64,000 bases of DNA. Source: Sporolactobacillus terrae DSM 11697. Its GTDB lineage: Bacteria > Bacillota > Bacilli > Bacillales > Sporolactobacillaceae. Every line of letters starts with the position of its first letter. The first letter of the stretch is position 1. The DNA lies in assembly GCF_000648615.1 (NCBI RefSeq), contig NZ_JFZC01000063.1, positions 49,412 to 113,411 on the forward strand, written 5' to 3'. Of this stretch, positions 1 through 9,965 are shown piece after piece. The position numbers and the translations under genes were made by a program. The notes beneath the pieces were generated by a model. The model saw only the letters and a list, made by a program, of their open reading frames with translations. It made no database searches and was not told the origin of the DNA.

Positions 1-639
1 TGGCCAATTGATAGTAATCGGTTCGCACATGAAAGCTTTTTAAAAGGAAAGTACGCATTTGTATCGGATGTGATTAGATTGGATGTGCTAGCTAAGTATG
101 GCGGCATATATTTGGATAGTGATGTTCTTGTACATAAAAACTTTGATAGCTTACTGAATAATCCGATCTTTCTAGGCATGATGTATAGCGATGCGCTGAG
201 CACTGCGGTAATCGGTGCTGAACCCGGGAAAAATCTTATTAAAGGTTTACTTAAACTTTATGAAGATCGATCATATGATGACATGTTCAATGGAAAGTTT
301 GATACGAATAATAATGGCACTTTTACTCGCTTTCTTATCGACAATTATCCTGAATTTCAATTGAAAAACAAAATTCAAACATTAAACGATGGAACAGTAA
401 TTTATCCAAAGGAGTATTTTGAGTATCCATCCATGAAGAAGTCAATAAATTATTGTGAACATTTATTCATGAAAAGCTGGGCATTTGAGAAACAAAGTCA
501 GCGAGTAGACAGAATAAAAATGATGATTCAAAAATTACTTGGGCACTATCTATTTGGAAAGATAAGCAGTTATCGAGGTCAAAAAAGATATCAATTCTTA
601 AAGGACTATTACAGATTGAAAAATGAAAGAGATAGATGA
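1..639 (+). CDS. Glycosyltransferase, DXD sugar-transferase type (5' partial)
   Basis: The reading frame is open from base 1, so the N terminus lies outside the window. The visible part contains DVIRLDVLAKYGGIYLDSDV (about residues 21-40 of the visible part), the nucleotide-sugar/metal-binding DXD region typical of the Gly_transf_sug (GT32-like) family. Such enzymes add a sugar to a lipid-linked oligosaccharide on the cytoplasmic face of the membrane. It is followed at short distance by a polymerase and three further glycan genes in the same direction, so it probably belongs to the same capsule or exopolysaccharide operon. Donor and acceptor cannot be told from sequence. The family assignment is firm and the exact substrate unknown. 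Confidence 0.85.
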   Translation, partial: WPIDSNRFAHESFLKGKYAFVSDVIRLDVLAKYGGIYLDSDVLVHKNFDSLLNNPIFLGMMYSDALSTAVIGAEPGKNLIKGLLKLYEDRSYDDMFNGKFDTNNNGTFTRFLIDNYPEFQLKNKIQTLNDGTVIYPKEYFEYPSMKKSINYCEHLFMKSWAFEKQSQRVDRIKMMIQKLLGHYLFGKISSYRGQKRYQFLKDYYRLKNERDR

Positions 640-709
640 TTAATAGGTAATGTGTGGACAAAGTAGTTGATAGGTTGTTTTACAAATAATTTAGTAATGA
701 GGTAAAATT

Positions 710-2110
710 ATGGCTTATTTACTAATTCCGATAAGTTTATTCTACAAGCAAATAATCCCAAATATATACATATATTATGTCCCAGAACTTTCACTTTATG
801 TCTATTCCATTTTAATTGGGCTAGCATATTATAACGATTTGCGTAATAAGAGACGTATAGAGATATGGAGTGCGTTTAACAAGCGTGTGATGTTATGCTT
901 TGTAAGCATAATGATATTTCAATTAATTGCAATGAAAATCAGCTCGATGACAATAGGTCACAGTGTATTTAATAAGTCCCCGCTAAGTGAGTTTATTAAG
1001 CTGCTTGTTGTTGGTGGCTGTGTGTTTATTCATTATTTAGTTGTTAAAAAAACGATAGTGACAAAACAATCCTTGGTAAACTTTATTAAAGGAAATGGGG
1101 TTGCCTTGGTAATCCTATTATGCATTTGTTACTTACAATTCTTGTTTCTCTTATTTCCAAATGCTTTTTCAAGTATTGTTCGTGTGATCGGTATATTTGA
1201 ATATCGATATAACAGAGATTGGTACACGGCTGGGAGTTATGTTCAAACGTTAAGAAGAATTAATGGATTAAATCCTGAGCCAGGATATTTAGCCGCTCAG
1301 TTATTAGTTGTCTTTGTTCCATTTGTTATGGCATCAATAAAAAATAAAGTGAATGTATTCTCTTTTCATTCGAAATACTACCATTTGCCATTCTTCTTGC
1401 TCCTATTCAGTATTATTATCCTGTTATTTTTTGCAAAGACGACTACAGGAATTGCAGCAATCTTGGTAATTCTCATTTCATTATGGTTTTTACTACCTAA
1501 TAAACAAAAACTGATCACTATTCTTTTATTGCCGATTGCTGGGGCAATCGTATTTATTGTTGCGAAAAGCAATCCTGTATTTATGGGAGTTATAAGTACA
1601 ACTTTTATCGATAAATTAGGCGGAGATTCGTTTACAAATAGAGCGGGAAGTACCATTGGGTTGATCACTACTTGGCTCCATCATCCAGTATTTGGTGTTG
1701 GGTATAACTTCCATAATTTTTATATGTTTAAATATGTACCAGAATGGGCTATGTCAAATTTTGAATATAACACAGTATTTAAACCACAGAATTATTATCC
1801 AATTTTAAGTATCTTTTTTGGGTGGTTAGCAGAATTCGGGACACTATTTATTATTTTTATCGTTACATATAGTGTGAAATTATTAAATGATTTACGCCGA
1901 TTAGCAAAATCTGTTGAGGAGAATCAAGATGAAAGAAGTATGGTGAATGCGATTAAAGATGCGGCCTTCTTCTTCTTTATTTATTATTTTGTGTGTTCAT
2001 TAGTAAGCTTCAACTGGTATGAGAGTATTTATCTGATCATGATTTTCTATTTTGTTGTTGCCCGTCAAATCCTTAAGCAAAAATATCAAAACGAACTAAG
2101 ATATAGCTGA
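710..2110 (+). CDS. O-antigen/capsule repeat-unit polymerase (Wzy-like)
   Basis: A 466-residue, very hydrophobic protein with about ten or more predicted membrane segments, starting at an ATG with GAGGT upstream. The central NPEPGYLAAQ (about residue 185) and the late motif HHPVFGVGYNFHNF (about residues 324-337) resemble the short conserved patches of Wzy/O-antigen ligase-type proteins. The gene sits between glycosyltransferases and upstream of a Wzx flippase, which is the usual place of the polymerase in a Wzx/Wzy-dependent cluster. Its inferred role is joining repeat units on the outer face of the membrane. Wzy proteins diverge strongly, so the call rests on topology and context more than on sequence. 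Confidence 0.75.
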   Translation: MAYLLIPISLFYKQIIPNIYIYYVPELSLYVYSILIGLAYYNDLRNKRRIEIWSAFNKRVMLCFVSIMIFQLIAMKISSMTIGHSVFNKSPLSEFIKLLVVGGCVFIHYLVVKKTIVTKQSLVNFIKGNGVALVILLCICYLQFLFLLFPNAFSSIVRVIGIFEYRYNRDWYTAGSYVQTLRRINGLNPEPGYLAAQLLVVFVPFVMASIKNKVNVFSFHSKYYHLPFFLLLFSIIILLFFAKTTTGIAAILVILISLWFLLPNKQKLITILLLPIAGAIVFIVAKSNPVFMGVISTTFIDKLGGDSFTNRAGSTIGLITTWLHHPVFGVGYNFHNFYMFKYVPEWAMSNFEYNTVFKPQNYYPILSIFFGWLAEFGTLFIIFIVTYSVKLLNDLRRLAKSVEENQDERSMVNAIKDAAFFFFIYYFVCSLVSFNWYESIYLIMIFYFVVARQILKQKYQNELRYS

Positions 2111-2150
2111 TTGGAATAAATATAAGTGGTAATTGAGAAGAGGGAGACCT

Positions 2151-3218
2151 TTGAAGAAAATTGTTTTTGTGATATGGCATGTATCTGGAAGAGGCGGTAC
2201 TGAAACGGTACTTAAAACAGTAACGCATATGTTAACGGGATCTGAGTTTAAACCCCAAATATTTATTTTAGGCGATACAGAGGACACAACTTGGTTAAAG
2301 GGGATAACATATGATGCTTGCCCTTATATAAAAAACAAATATATTAGAATTATCCCCTATTTAATTTCTCTGTTTAAGTATCTTCATAAAGAAAAGCCTG
2401 ACATTGTTGTAGGGCTTAGTCCAATGATTTGCCAGTTATTATACTCATTGAGAGCAATATTAAAGAAAAAATATCCGATTATTTCTTGGATACACTTTTC
2501 ACTTAATGCAAATAATATGAATAAAAATCTACTAAAGAATGCTGATTACCATCTGGCAATAAGCAGTGGCATCAAAAAACAATATAAGGAATTAGGGATA
2601 GATGAAGATTCGATTTTTATGGTCTATAATCCAGTTATCAATGTAGATCAAATGGTTGAGCGACCAAAAAATAAAGCGATCTTTGTATATATGGGTAGAG
2701 TACTTTTTGAAGAGCAGAAAAGACTTAAAGATCTGTTCGATGCCTTATCAAACATTTCTGGAGAATGGCTATTGTATATTATTGGAGACGGAAAAGATTA
2801 TAATAAATGCCAGACGTATTCACTAGAAAAAGGCATTGATAGTCATGTCAAATGGTTTGGTTGGCAAGATGATCCCTGGTCTGTTGTGAATGAAGCTACA
2901 GCTTTAGTGTTAACTTCAGAGTACGAGGGATTCCCGATGGTATTAACAGAGGCAATTGCACGTGGTATTTATTGTGTTAGTTCGGATTGTCCAACAGGGC
3001 CGAATGATATCATTATTAAAAAAGTAAATGGTGAACTTTTCGATACTGGGAACCTTAATGCATTGACAGAAGTTTTGCAAAATGTGATTGATACTCAAAA
3101 TCTACCAGATCAAATGACTATAAAAAATTCAATTAATAAATATTACATTAAAAATTATAATCAAAATTTATATAATGCATTTTCTTGTGTAATAAGTAAA
3201 TGGGATAACAGGGGCTAA
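2151..3218 (+). CDS. GT4-family glycosyltransferase
   Basis: A GT-B enzyme of about 355 residues. The N-terminal KKIVFVIWHVSGRGGTE is the glycine-rich loop of a GT4 Rossmann domain, and the C-terminal SEYEGFPMVLTEA holds the EX7E nucleotide-sugar motif. I chose the TTG at 2151 because GAGGGAG lies just upstream; an in-frame TTG at 2133 would add six residues ahead of the conserved start and has no good ribosome site. It is a retaining glycosyltransferase acting in the cytoplasm, probably one step of the capsule repeat unit. The donor sugar cannot be read from the sequence. Confidence 0.85.
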   Translation: MKKIVFVIWHVSGRGGTETVLKTVTHMLTGSEFKPQIFILGDTEDTTWLKGITYDACPYIKNKYIRIIPYLISLFKYLHKEKPDIVVGLSPMICQLLYSLRAILKKKYPIISWIHFSLNANNMNKNLLKNADYHLAISSGIKKQYKELGIDEDSIFMVYNPVINVDQMVERPKNKAIFVYMGRVLFEEQKRLKDLFDALSNISGEWLLYIIGDGKDYNKCQTYSLEKGIDSHVKWFGWQDDPWSVVNEATALVLTSEYEGFPMVLTEAIARGIYCVSSDCPTGPNDIIIKKVNGELFDTGNLNALTEVLQNVIDTQNLPDQMTIKNSINKYYIKNYNQNLYNAFSCVISKWDNRG

Positions 3219-3253
3219 AATAGAATAGAACTTAACTATTTAGGGAGAAGATC

Positions 3254-4279
3254 ATGAAAAAATATATCCTAACCATCACAGAAACCGAGAAAGAACACGC
3301 AGGTTCAAAAGCCAAAAATGATTGTTCCTTCTTTTTACATAGCTTAGGATACCTAAGTATATATTTAGATAAAGACATGGGACGACTTGAAAAATATTTA
3401 TTTGCTAATGAAACATTGAATAGAAAACTATCGGTATTAGATGCAGGTGATCTATTGTTAATTCAGTATCCGACTTATATAGGCAAAATGTATATGAAGA
3501 TACTTTTAAACAAATTAAAGAAAAGAAATGTAAGAACTGTGTTGCTTATTCACGATGTTGAAACGCTTAGAGAGCATTTCTATGATGAGAAGTTGATTAA
3601 GGAAGAAATTGATAGTTTAAATAAGTTTAACATCATTATCTCTCACAATGATAAAATGACAGAGTGGTTGCGCAGGTATGGAATAACAAGTGAAATTATT
3701 GAGTTGGAAATCTTTGATTATCAAACATCAAATAGAATTGATCGCAGCATTACTCAGGAAAATCAGATTGTTTTCGCAGGAAATTTAAATAAGTCATTAT
3801 TTCTGACTAGAATGAGCACACGAAAAACAAGGCTCAACCTTTATGGACCGAATCCACAGAAAAAAGTTCTTAATGATCGCATAAGGTACATAGGTTCATT
3901 TTCCCCAGATGAGTTACCGGTATATTTAACAGGCAAGTACGGACTAGTTTGGGATGGGGATACGCTTAGCTCATGCAAAGGAAAATATGGCAATTATCTT
4001 CGCTTTAATAATCCTCATAAAGCATCTTTGTATATAAGCAGTGAAATGCCGGTGATTATCTGGAAGGAAGCCGCTATAGCAGATTTTATTGTGAATAATC
4101 ACCTTGGATTAGCAATTGATTCATTAGCGGATGTTGATCGAGTGATGGAGAGTGTGAGTGACGATGAATATAAAGAATTTATGGTAGCTGTTAAATCAAT
4201 GTCTGAGAAGTTGAGATCCGGTTATTTTGTAAAAAAAGCAATGAAAAAAGCTGAAAATATTTTAATGGAGGGGCAATAA
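3254..4279 (+). CDS. Putative galactofuranosyltransferase
   Basis: A 341-residue protein with the layout of the bacterial beta-1,6-galactofuranosyltransferase-like group: LLIQYPTY (about residue 76), IHDVETLR (about 109), FAGNLNKS (about 174) and a C-terminal segment containing WDGDTLSSCKGKYGNYLRFNNPHK (described here by its start near residue 235). It ends two bases before the UDP-galactopyranose mutase gene, which supplies UDP-galactofuranose. The coupling suggests that it transfers Galf to the growing repeat unit. ATG start with AGGGAG upstream. The glycosyltransferase call is strong; the Galf specificity is inferred from the neighbour and from family resemblance. Confidence 0.75.
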   Translation: MKKYILTITETEKEHAGSKAKNDCSFFLHSLGYLSIYLDKDMGRLEKYLFANETLNRKLSVLDAGDLLLIQYPTYIGKMYMKILLNKLKKRNVRTVLLIHDVETLREHFYDEKLIKEEIDSLNKFNIIISHNDKMTEWLRRYGITSEIIELEIFDYQTSNRIDRSITQENQIVFAGNLNKSLFLTRMSTRKTRLNLYGPNPQKKVLNDRIRYIGSFSPDELPVYLTGKYGLVWDGDTLSSCKGKYGNYLRFNNPHKASLYISSEMPVIIWKEAAIADFIVNNHLGLAIDSLADVDRVMESVSDDEYKEFMVAVKSMSEKLRSGYFVKKAMKKAENILMEGQ

Positions 4280-4281
4280 TT

Positions 4282-5385
4282 ATGTATGACTATTTAGTGG
4301 TGGGTTCAGGCCTTTTCGGCAGTACTTTTGCCTATGAAGCAGCAAAAAGAGGAAAAAGGATAAAAGTGATTGAAAAAAGATCACATATTGGTGGCAATAT
4401 CTTTACAGAAAAAGTTCAAGATATCAATGTACATAAATATGGCGCACATATTTTTCATACCAACAATAAAGAAATTTGGGATTATGTAAACCAATTTGCA
4501 GAATTTAATCGCTATACCAATAGTCCCATTGCGAATTATAAAGGTGAGATTTATAATCTTCCTTTTAACATGAACACATTTAATAAACTGTGGGGGGTCG
4601 TGACTCCCGAAGCAGCTAAGAAGAAAATTGAGGAACAAAAGAATGTATTAGCAGGGAAAACCCCAGTTAATCTCGAGGAACAAGCAATCGCGTTGATCGG
4701 AACAGATATTTATCAGAAATTAATAAAAGGATATACAGAAAAGCAGTGGGGAAGAAAAGCGACTGAATTACCGCCATTTATTATTAAACGTTTACCTGTC
4801 CGTTTTACTTACGATAACAATTACTTTAATGATAAATATCAAGGAATTCCTATTGGTGGCTATACACAAATTATTGAAAAAATGCTAAATAATGAGCTAA
4901 TTGATGTTGAAGTTAATACAGACTTTTTTAATCAAAAAGAAGAATATATGAATGAATTCCCAAAAATAATTTATTCCGGAATGATTGATCAATTCTTTGA
5001 CTATAGCCTAGGCACTTTAGAATACAGAAGCCTAAAGTTTGAGAATAAGACTTTGGATCTTCAAAATTATCAAGGTAACGCTGTAGTCAACTATACGGAT
5101 GCTGAGACACCATACACGCGTATCATTGAGCATAAACATTTTGAATTTGGCAATCAGAAAAAAACAGTAGTTACTAAAGAATATCCAAGTACTTGGAATA
5201 AAGGTGATGAACCCTATTATCCTTTAAATGATAAAAGAAATAATGAGTTATATCAGCAATACAAGGACTTAGCATCTAAATTTCCTAATGTGATTTTTGG
5301 CGGACGTCTTGGGATGTATAAATACTTTGACATGCATCAAGTCATTGGAGCGGCTTTGGCAACAGTAAAACAAGAATTCGAATAA
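4282..5385 (+). CDS. glf: UDP-galactopyranose mutase
   Basis: A flavoenzyme that converts UDP-galactopyranose to UDP-galactofuranose. The 367-residue length is normal. Seen in order: the FAD-binding VVGSGLFGS loop (about residues 5-13), RSHIGGN (about 33-39), HKYGAHIFHTNN, TEKQWGR (about 152-158), PVRFTYDNNYF and the C-terminal GRLGMYKYFDM, all conserved in the family. It lies in tight array with a putative Galf transferase upstream and a flippase downstream (13-base gap), so the polysaccharide made here very likely contains galactofuranose. No defect is seen. Confidence 0.95.
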   Translation: MYDYLVVGSGLFGSTFAYEAAKRGKRIKVIEKRSHIGGNIFTEKVQDINVHKYGAHIFHTNNKEIWDYVNQFAEFNRYTNSPIANYKGEIYNLPFNMNTFNKLWGVVTPEAAKKKIEEQKNVLAGKTPVNLEEQAIALIGTDIYQKLIKGYTEKQWGRKATELPPFIIKRLPVRFTYDNNYFNDKYQGIPIGGYTQIIEKMLNNELIDVEVNTDFFNQKEEYMNEFPKIIYSGMIDQFFDYSLGTLEYRSLKFENKTLDLQNYQGNAVVNYTDAETPYTRIIEHKHFEFGNQKKTVVTKEYPSTWNKGDEPYYPLNDKRNNELYQQYKDLASKFPNVIFGGRLGMYKYFDMHQVIGAALATVKQEFE

Positions 5386-5398
5386 AGTAGGATAAAAG

Positions 5399-6838
5399 AT
5401 GAGCGTTGCAAAAAACTATATCTATAATGTCATTTACCAAATATTTATTATATTAGTTCCGTTAATTACTGTACCTTATATTTCGAGGATTCTGGGAAGT
5501 AATGGAGTTGGCACCTATGCATACACGAATTCAGTTATCCAATATTTTGTTTTACTTGGGACGATAGGTGTCGCAATTTATGGCAACAGAGCAATCGCAT
5601 ATGATCGAGAAAATAAAGAAGATTTGAGCCGCACATTTTGGGGCATATTTCTAATGAAGTTGATAACAACACTTTGCAGTTACGGTGTATTTATCATCTT
5701 TTTATTAATGGTCAGTGAATATAAAACAATCTTCGTTCTTCAATCCATTTACATTCTTTCTGCAGCTATTGATATCTCATGGTTGTATATGGGGCTTGAG
5801 GATTTTAAGAAAACTGTTGTAAGAAATATAATAGTTAAATTAATTGGTGTTCTTTCAATCTTTATTTTCGTTAAAACGGGAACTGATCTGTGGAAATATG
5901 TGCTAATCCTGGGATCATCGGAACTCTTTGGCCAATTAACGATGTGGATGTATCTTCCAAAAACTGTGAACAAAATAAAATTGAAATGGGAGGATATAAA
6001 GATTCATTTTTTACCCTCCTTATCTCTATTTATTCCTCAAATTGCTATTCAAATATATTTGGTATTAAATAAAACAATGCTTGGCTTTCTCTCTAATGTG
6101 AATGAAGTAGGTTATTTTGATAATGCAGATAAAATTGTGAAATTAGTTCTCGCTATCGTTACCTCAATGGGTATTGTAATGCTTCCAAGAATTTCGAGTA
6201 CTTTTGCGAAAGGTGAAAAAAATAAGGTTCATCAATATATTTATAAATCTTTTGAGTTTGCCTCCTACCTATCCATACCTATGATGTTTGGTATCGCTGG
6301 TATTGCTCATGAGTTCACTCCTTGGTTCTTTGGTATGGAATTTGAGAAGACCGGTACACTAATTTGGATAATCAGTCCCATTATTGTATTTATTGCGTGG
6401 AGTAATGTTTTAGGACAACAATATCTAATTTCAGTGGGTCGAACGACTGGTTATACAGTCTCAGTCATTTCCGGGGCGCTGGTTAACTTTATTCTAAATT
6501 TATCTTTAATTGGCCGCTTCCATTCAATCGGTGCGGCAATAGCTACCCTAGTTGCAGAATTCATTGTTACAGGCGTACAATTAATTTATATTCATAAAAG
6601 TTTGGAAATAAGAAGACTATTTTGTTCCACATGGAAATTTCTTATTGCGGGATTTATTATGTATGTACTTACACGAATCATCGGAATACGATTAGGAATT
6701 TCCGCAATGACCACATTTATACAAATATTTTCTGGGATGACCATTTATATTATTCTTTTATTTGGTTTGAAATCGGAGATCAATAAAAATATTTTTATAA
6801 AAGCCTGTCAAATAGTTATAAAAATCAAACAAAGATAA
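5399..6838 (+). CDS. Wzx-type polysaccharide flippase
   Basis: A 479-residue integral membrane protein with about 12-14 hydrophobic segments. The N-terminal pattern NYIYNVIYQIFIILVPLITV followed by PYISRILGSNGVGTYAYTNS is characteristic of the polysaccharide-biosynthesis (RfbX/Wzx) branch of the MOP exporter superfamily. It would flip the undecaprenyl-linked repeat unit across the membrane for the Wzy-like polymerase at 710-2110. Last obvious biosynthetic gene of this cluster before the secreted GW/lysozyme gene. Confidence 0.9.
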   Translation: MSVAKNYIYNVIYQIFIILVPLITVPYISRILGSNGVGTYAYTNSVIQYFVLLGTIGVAIYGNRAIAYDRENKEDLSRTFWGIFLMKLITTLCSYGVFIIFLLMVSEYKTIFVLQSIYILSAAIDISWLYMGLEDFKKTVVRNIIVKLIGVLSIFIFVKTGTDLWKYVLILGSSELFGQLTMWMYLPKTVNKIKLKWEDIKIHFLPSLSLFIPQIAIQIYLVLNKTMLGFLSNVNEVGYFDNADKIVKLVLAIVTSMGIVMLPRISSTFAKGEKNKVHQYIYKSFEFASYLSIPMMFGIAGIAHEFTPWFFGMEFEKTGTLIWIISPIIVFIAWSNVLGQQYLISVGRTTGYTVSVISGALVNFILNLSLIGRFHSIGAAIATLVAEFIVTGVQLIYIHKSLEIRRLFCSTWKFLIAGFIMYVLTRIIGIRLGISAMTTFIQIFSGMTIYIILLFGLKSEINKNIFIKACQIVIKIKQR

Positions 6839-6910
6839 AAGTTTAAGATTATATTAGGGCAACAGGTGGGAGAAATCCGGTCAAAATTGGAAACTGGGGG
6901 GAGTAATTTA

Positions 6911-9900
6911 ATGTTTAAAAGGAAAAAACAATACAATCTTATCACTTCAATTGTTTTTGGACTCTTTTTAACCTTGGTAATCATCTTAGTTTATCCACAT
7001 AATGTTTCCGCTAATACATACGACAGTGAAATCAATAAAACAGCACATATTCAGACGGGTGATGATAATGCAGTATGGGATGCTCCTTATGGAACGGAGG
7101 GTGCCTCCTGGATTTCGTCAGGTTCAAAGTATAATGGCAATCTTGCGCAATTAATTCGTGAAGCTCACATTGATGACCGTGTCTACTATCAATTTAAAGT
7201 AGATGACAAACTAGTCGGTTGGATGGATAAGCGGGCCTTTCAGAACTTTGGAGATGGTTTTGATTACGATAAATCCGTATTCAAGACTGGATATGTTCAA
7301 TCCGGAGATGAAAATTCGGTGTGGAGCGATCCATATGCTGTATCAGGGACGCAATGGTTGGCTTCCGGTGGCCAGTACAATTGGAGTTATGTAGAAATTG
7401 TTCGTGAAGCTAAAGTCGAGGGACGGATCTATTGCCAATTTAAAGTAAATGGCAAATTGATAGGCTGGATGGATCAGCATGCATTTTGGGTATTTAATGA
7501 CACACCGCATTATGATAAAGAAGTTAAAATGACTGCCCAGATTACGGCTGGGAATCAAAATGGTATCTGGACGAAGCCGTTTGCAGAGAACGGAACACAA
7601 TTTCTTGGTTATGGAGGTCAATATAACGGGAAGCGGGTAGAGATTGTACGAGAAGCAGAGACAAACCATGGTAGTTACTATCAATTTAAAATAGATGGCA
7701 AATTAATTGGGTGGATGAACACAAAAGCCTTTAGCAAATTTGGCGATATAACCGATTATGAAAAAGATTTCTATAAAACTGCATATGTCCAAACAGGCAA
7801 TGAAAATTCGGTGTGGAGCGATCCGTATGCTGTATCAGGGACGCAATGGTTGGCTTCCGGTGGCCAGTACAATTGGAGTTATGTAGAAATTGTTAAAGAA
7901 GCAAAAGTTGAAGGAAGAATCTATTATCAATTTAAAGTAAATGGCAAATTGATAGGCTGGATGGATCAGCATGCATTTTGGGTATTTAATGACACACCGC
8001 ATTATGATAAAGAAGTTAAAATGACTGCCCAGATTACGGCTGGGGATCAAAATGGTATCTGGACGAAGCCGTTTGCAGAGAACGGAACACAATTTCTTGG
8101 TTATGGAGGTCAATATAACGGAAAGCGAGCGGAGATCATCCGTGAAGCAGAAACGAACCATGAAACGTATTATCAGTTTAAAGTGAATGGAAATTTGATA
8201 GGCTGGATGAATACGTCAGCTTTTAGTAATTTTGGGGACGGAATTGACAATGATAAATCCGTTTATAAGACCGGATATGTGCAAACTGGAAATGATAATT
8301 CGGTGTGGAGTGAACCCTATGCAGTATCGGGGGCACAATGGTTGGCCTCTGGAGGTCAATATAATTGGAGTTATGTAGAAATTGTTAGAGAAGCGAAAGT
8401 TGAAGGAAGAATCTATTATCAATTTAAAGTAAATGGCAAATTAATAGGCTGGATGGATCAGCATGCATTTTGGGTGTTCAATGACACACCGCATTATGAT
8501 AAAGAAGTAAAAATGACTGCCCAGATTACGGCTGGGGATCAAAATGGTATCTGGACGAAGCCGTTTGCAGAGAATGCAACACAATTTCTTGGTTATGGAG
8601 GTCAATATAACGGAAAGCGAGCGGAGATCATCCGTGAAGCAGAAACGAACCATGAAACGTATTATCAGTTTAAAGTGAATGGAAATTTGATAGGCTGGAT
8701 GAATACGTCAGCTTTTAGTAATCTTGGGGATGGAATTGACTATGATAAATCCGTTTATAAGACCGGATATGTGCAAACTGGAAATGATAATTCGGTGTGG
8801 AGTGATCCATATGCTGTATCAGGTGTTCGCTGGATTGCACCAGGTTCCCAGTTCAATGGCAAAAATGTGAAAATTGTAAGGGAAGCAAAAATTGAAGGCA
8901 GGGTTTATTATCAGTTTAAGGTAAATGGTCAAATAATAGGTTGGATGGATGAAAATGCATTTACATTCTTCCAATCCCGCAAGCAAAATTTTATTGAATA
9001 TCAAGGGACTGTATTCTTAGCTACCGATGCTGCACTTAATGTAAGAAAAGGACCAAGTACAAATTATAGTATTATAAAAACTTTACACTCGAATGATGTT
9101 GTTACCGTAATAGGAGAAAAAGTAGTTACAGTAAATGGAGAAAATCAATATTGGTTACAAATAAAGACTGGTAGTGAAACGGGTTATGTTTCAGCAACCT
9201 ATATCCTAAAAGGAAATTCTCCTGTGAATGGCGGTAATTCGGCCAATCCGTCAACTCCGCCATCCAATCAAAACGCTAAAAAAGGAATTGATGTTTCACA
9301 TCATCAAGGTGTTGACGCTCAAGGTAACACAACGATCGATTATACTGCCGTCAAAAACCAAGGGTATCAATTTGTCATTGCAAAAGCAACACAGGGACAG
9401 GATTATGTGGATTCATCGTTTGCTTCCAATATACAAAGAGCAAATGAAGCGGGATTAACCACCAATGCTTATCACTTTTTTGAAGCAAATTCGATAAATG
9501 ATGCAATTGCAGAAGCAGATCACTTTATCGAAGTTTTAAAAAAGAGTCATGTCAATGGATATATATTTCTTGATGTCGAGGATCCACCACCACCTCAACT
9601 ATCATTGGAAAAAGATCCTAATAAGCTGACAACTTATGTAAATGCATTTTTTAACCGGTTGTATGATAGTGGATATCGAAATTTTGGATTATACACCAAC
9701 CGCAGCTTTTATTACGATCGTCTAATAATCTCAAACTTGCCTAATAATGCAGTGACATGGATTTCAAGATATCGCTACAAAAGAGAGGAAGGATGGGATT
9801 CAACTTACAAAGGTGCTGAAGTGCCATCAGATATCTGGCAATATCGAAAGGATGGATCAATATTTGGAATTGATGGCGAGGTTGATATCAATATTAGTTA

Positions 9901-9916
9901 CAGTGATATTTTCTAA
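6911..9916 (+). CDS. Secreted GW-repeat, SH3 and GH25 lysozyme
   Basis: About 1001 residues from the ATG at 6911, chosen because GGGGGGAG precedes it and a good signal peptide (FKRKKQYNL then a hydrophobic stretch ending near VSANT) follows; a GTG at 6866 would add 15 unlikely residues. After the signal come eight GW-like modules of about 82 residues, each with an IGWM or VGWM motif, then a bacterial SH3 domain (NVRKGPSTNYS), a Ser/Pro/Asn linker, and a GH25 muramidase domain (GIDVSHHQG near the start, FLDVEDP, ending at EVDINI). The Asp and DVED acids match the GH25 catalytic set. GW modules bind (lipo)teichoic acid, so this is probably a wall-bound autolysin. Modules 2-7 form three 492-bp tandem DNA repeats. 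Confidence 0.92.
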   Translation: MFKRKKQYNLITSIVFGLFLTLVIILVYPHNVSANTYDSEINKTAHIQTGDDNAVWDAPYGTEGASWISSGSKYNGNLAQLIREAHIDDRVYYQFKVDDKLVGWMDKRAFQNFGDGFDYDKSVFKTGYVQSGDENSVWSDPYAVSGTQWLASGGQYNWSYVEIVREAKVEGRIYCQFKVNGKLIGWMDQHAFWVFNDTPHYDKEVKMTAQITAGNQNGIWTKPFAENGTQFLGYGGQYNGKRVEIVREAETNHGSYYQFKIDGKLIGWMNTKAFSKFGDITDYEKDFYKTAYVQTGNENSVWSDPYAVSGTQWLASGGQYNWSYVEIVKEAKVEGRIYYQFKVNGKLIGWMDQHAFWVFNDTPHYDKEVKMTAQITAGDQNGIWTKPFAENGTQFLGYGGQYNGKRAEIIREAETNHETYYQFKVNGNLIGWMNTSAFSNFGDGIDNDKSVYKTGYVQTGNDNSVWSEPYAVSGAQWLASGGQYNWSYVEIVREAKVEGRIYYQFKVNGKLIGWMDQHAFWVFNDTPHYDKEVKMTAQITAGDQNGIWTKPFAENATQFLGYGGQYNGKRAEIIREAETNHETYYQFKVNGNLIGWMNTSAFSNLGDGIDYDKSVYKTGYVQTGNDNSVWSDPYAVSGVRWIAPGSQFNGKNVKIVREAKIEGRVYYQFKVNGQIIGWMDENAFTFFQSRKQNFIEYQGTVFLATDAALNVRKGPSTNYSIIKTLHSNDVVTVIGEKVVTVNGENQYWLQIKTGSETGYVSATYILKGNSPVNGGNSANPSTPPSNQNAKKGIDVSHHQGVDAQGNTTIDYTAVKNQGYQFVIAKATQGQDYVDSSFASNIQRANEAGLTTNAYHFFEANSINDAIAEADHFIEVLKKSHVNGYIFLDVEDPPPPQLSLEKDPNKLTTYVNAFFNRLYDSGYRNFGLYTNRSFYYDRLIISNLPNNAVTWISRYRYKREEGWDSTYKGAEVPSDIWQYRKDGSIFGIDGEVDINISYSDIF
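7301..8776 (+). repeat. Three 492-bp tandem repeats coding for paired GW modules
   Basis: The same stretch of the lysozyme gene recurs with a constant period: the marker AATTCGGTGTGG occurs near 7313, 7805 and 8297, exactly 492 bp apart. Each unit encodes two different GW modules (A: VW...ASGGQYNW; B: IWTKPFAENGTQFLGYGG), giving an ABABAB block at near-identical nucleotide level, flanked by one diverged module on each side. The near identity points to recent duplication or conversion, and copy number is likely to vary between strains. Confidence 0.9.
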
Positions 9917-9965
9917 AAAGTTGAGAATTTAACAACACATTATATTTCTAAGTTTGGATATGTAA

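Noticed and set aside
7343..8653. Series of minus-strand ORFs across the GW repeats
   Set aside because: They are reverse-strand shadows of the repeated GW modules and recur only because the DNA repeats.
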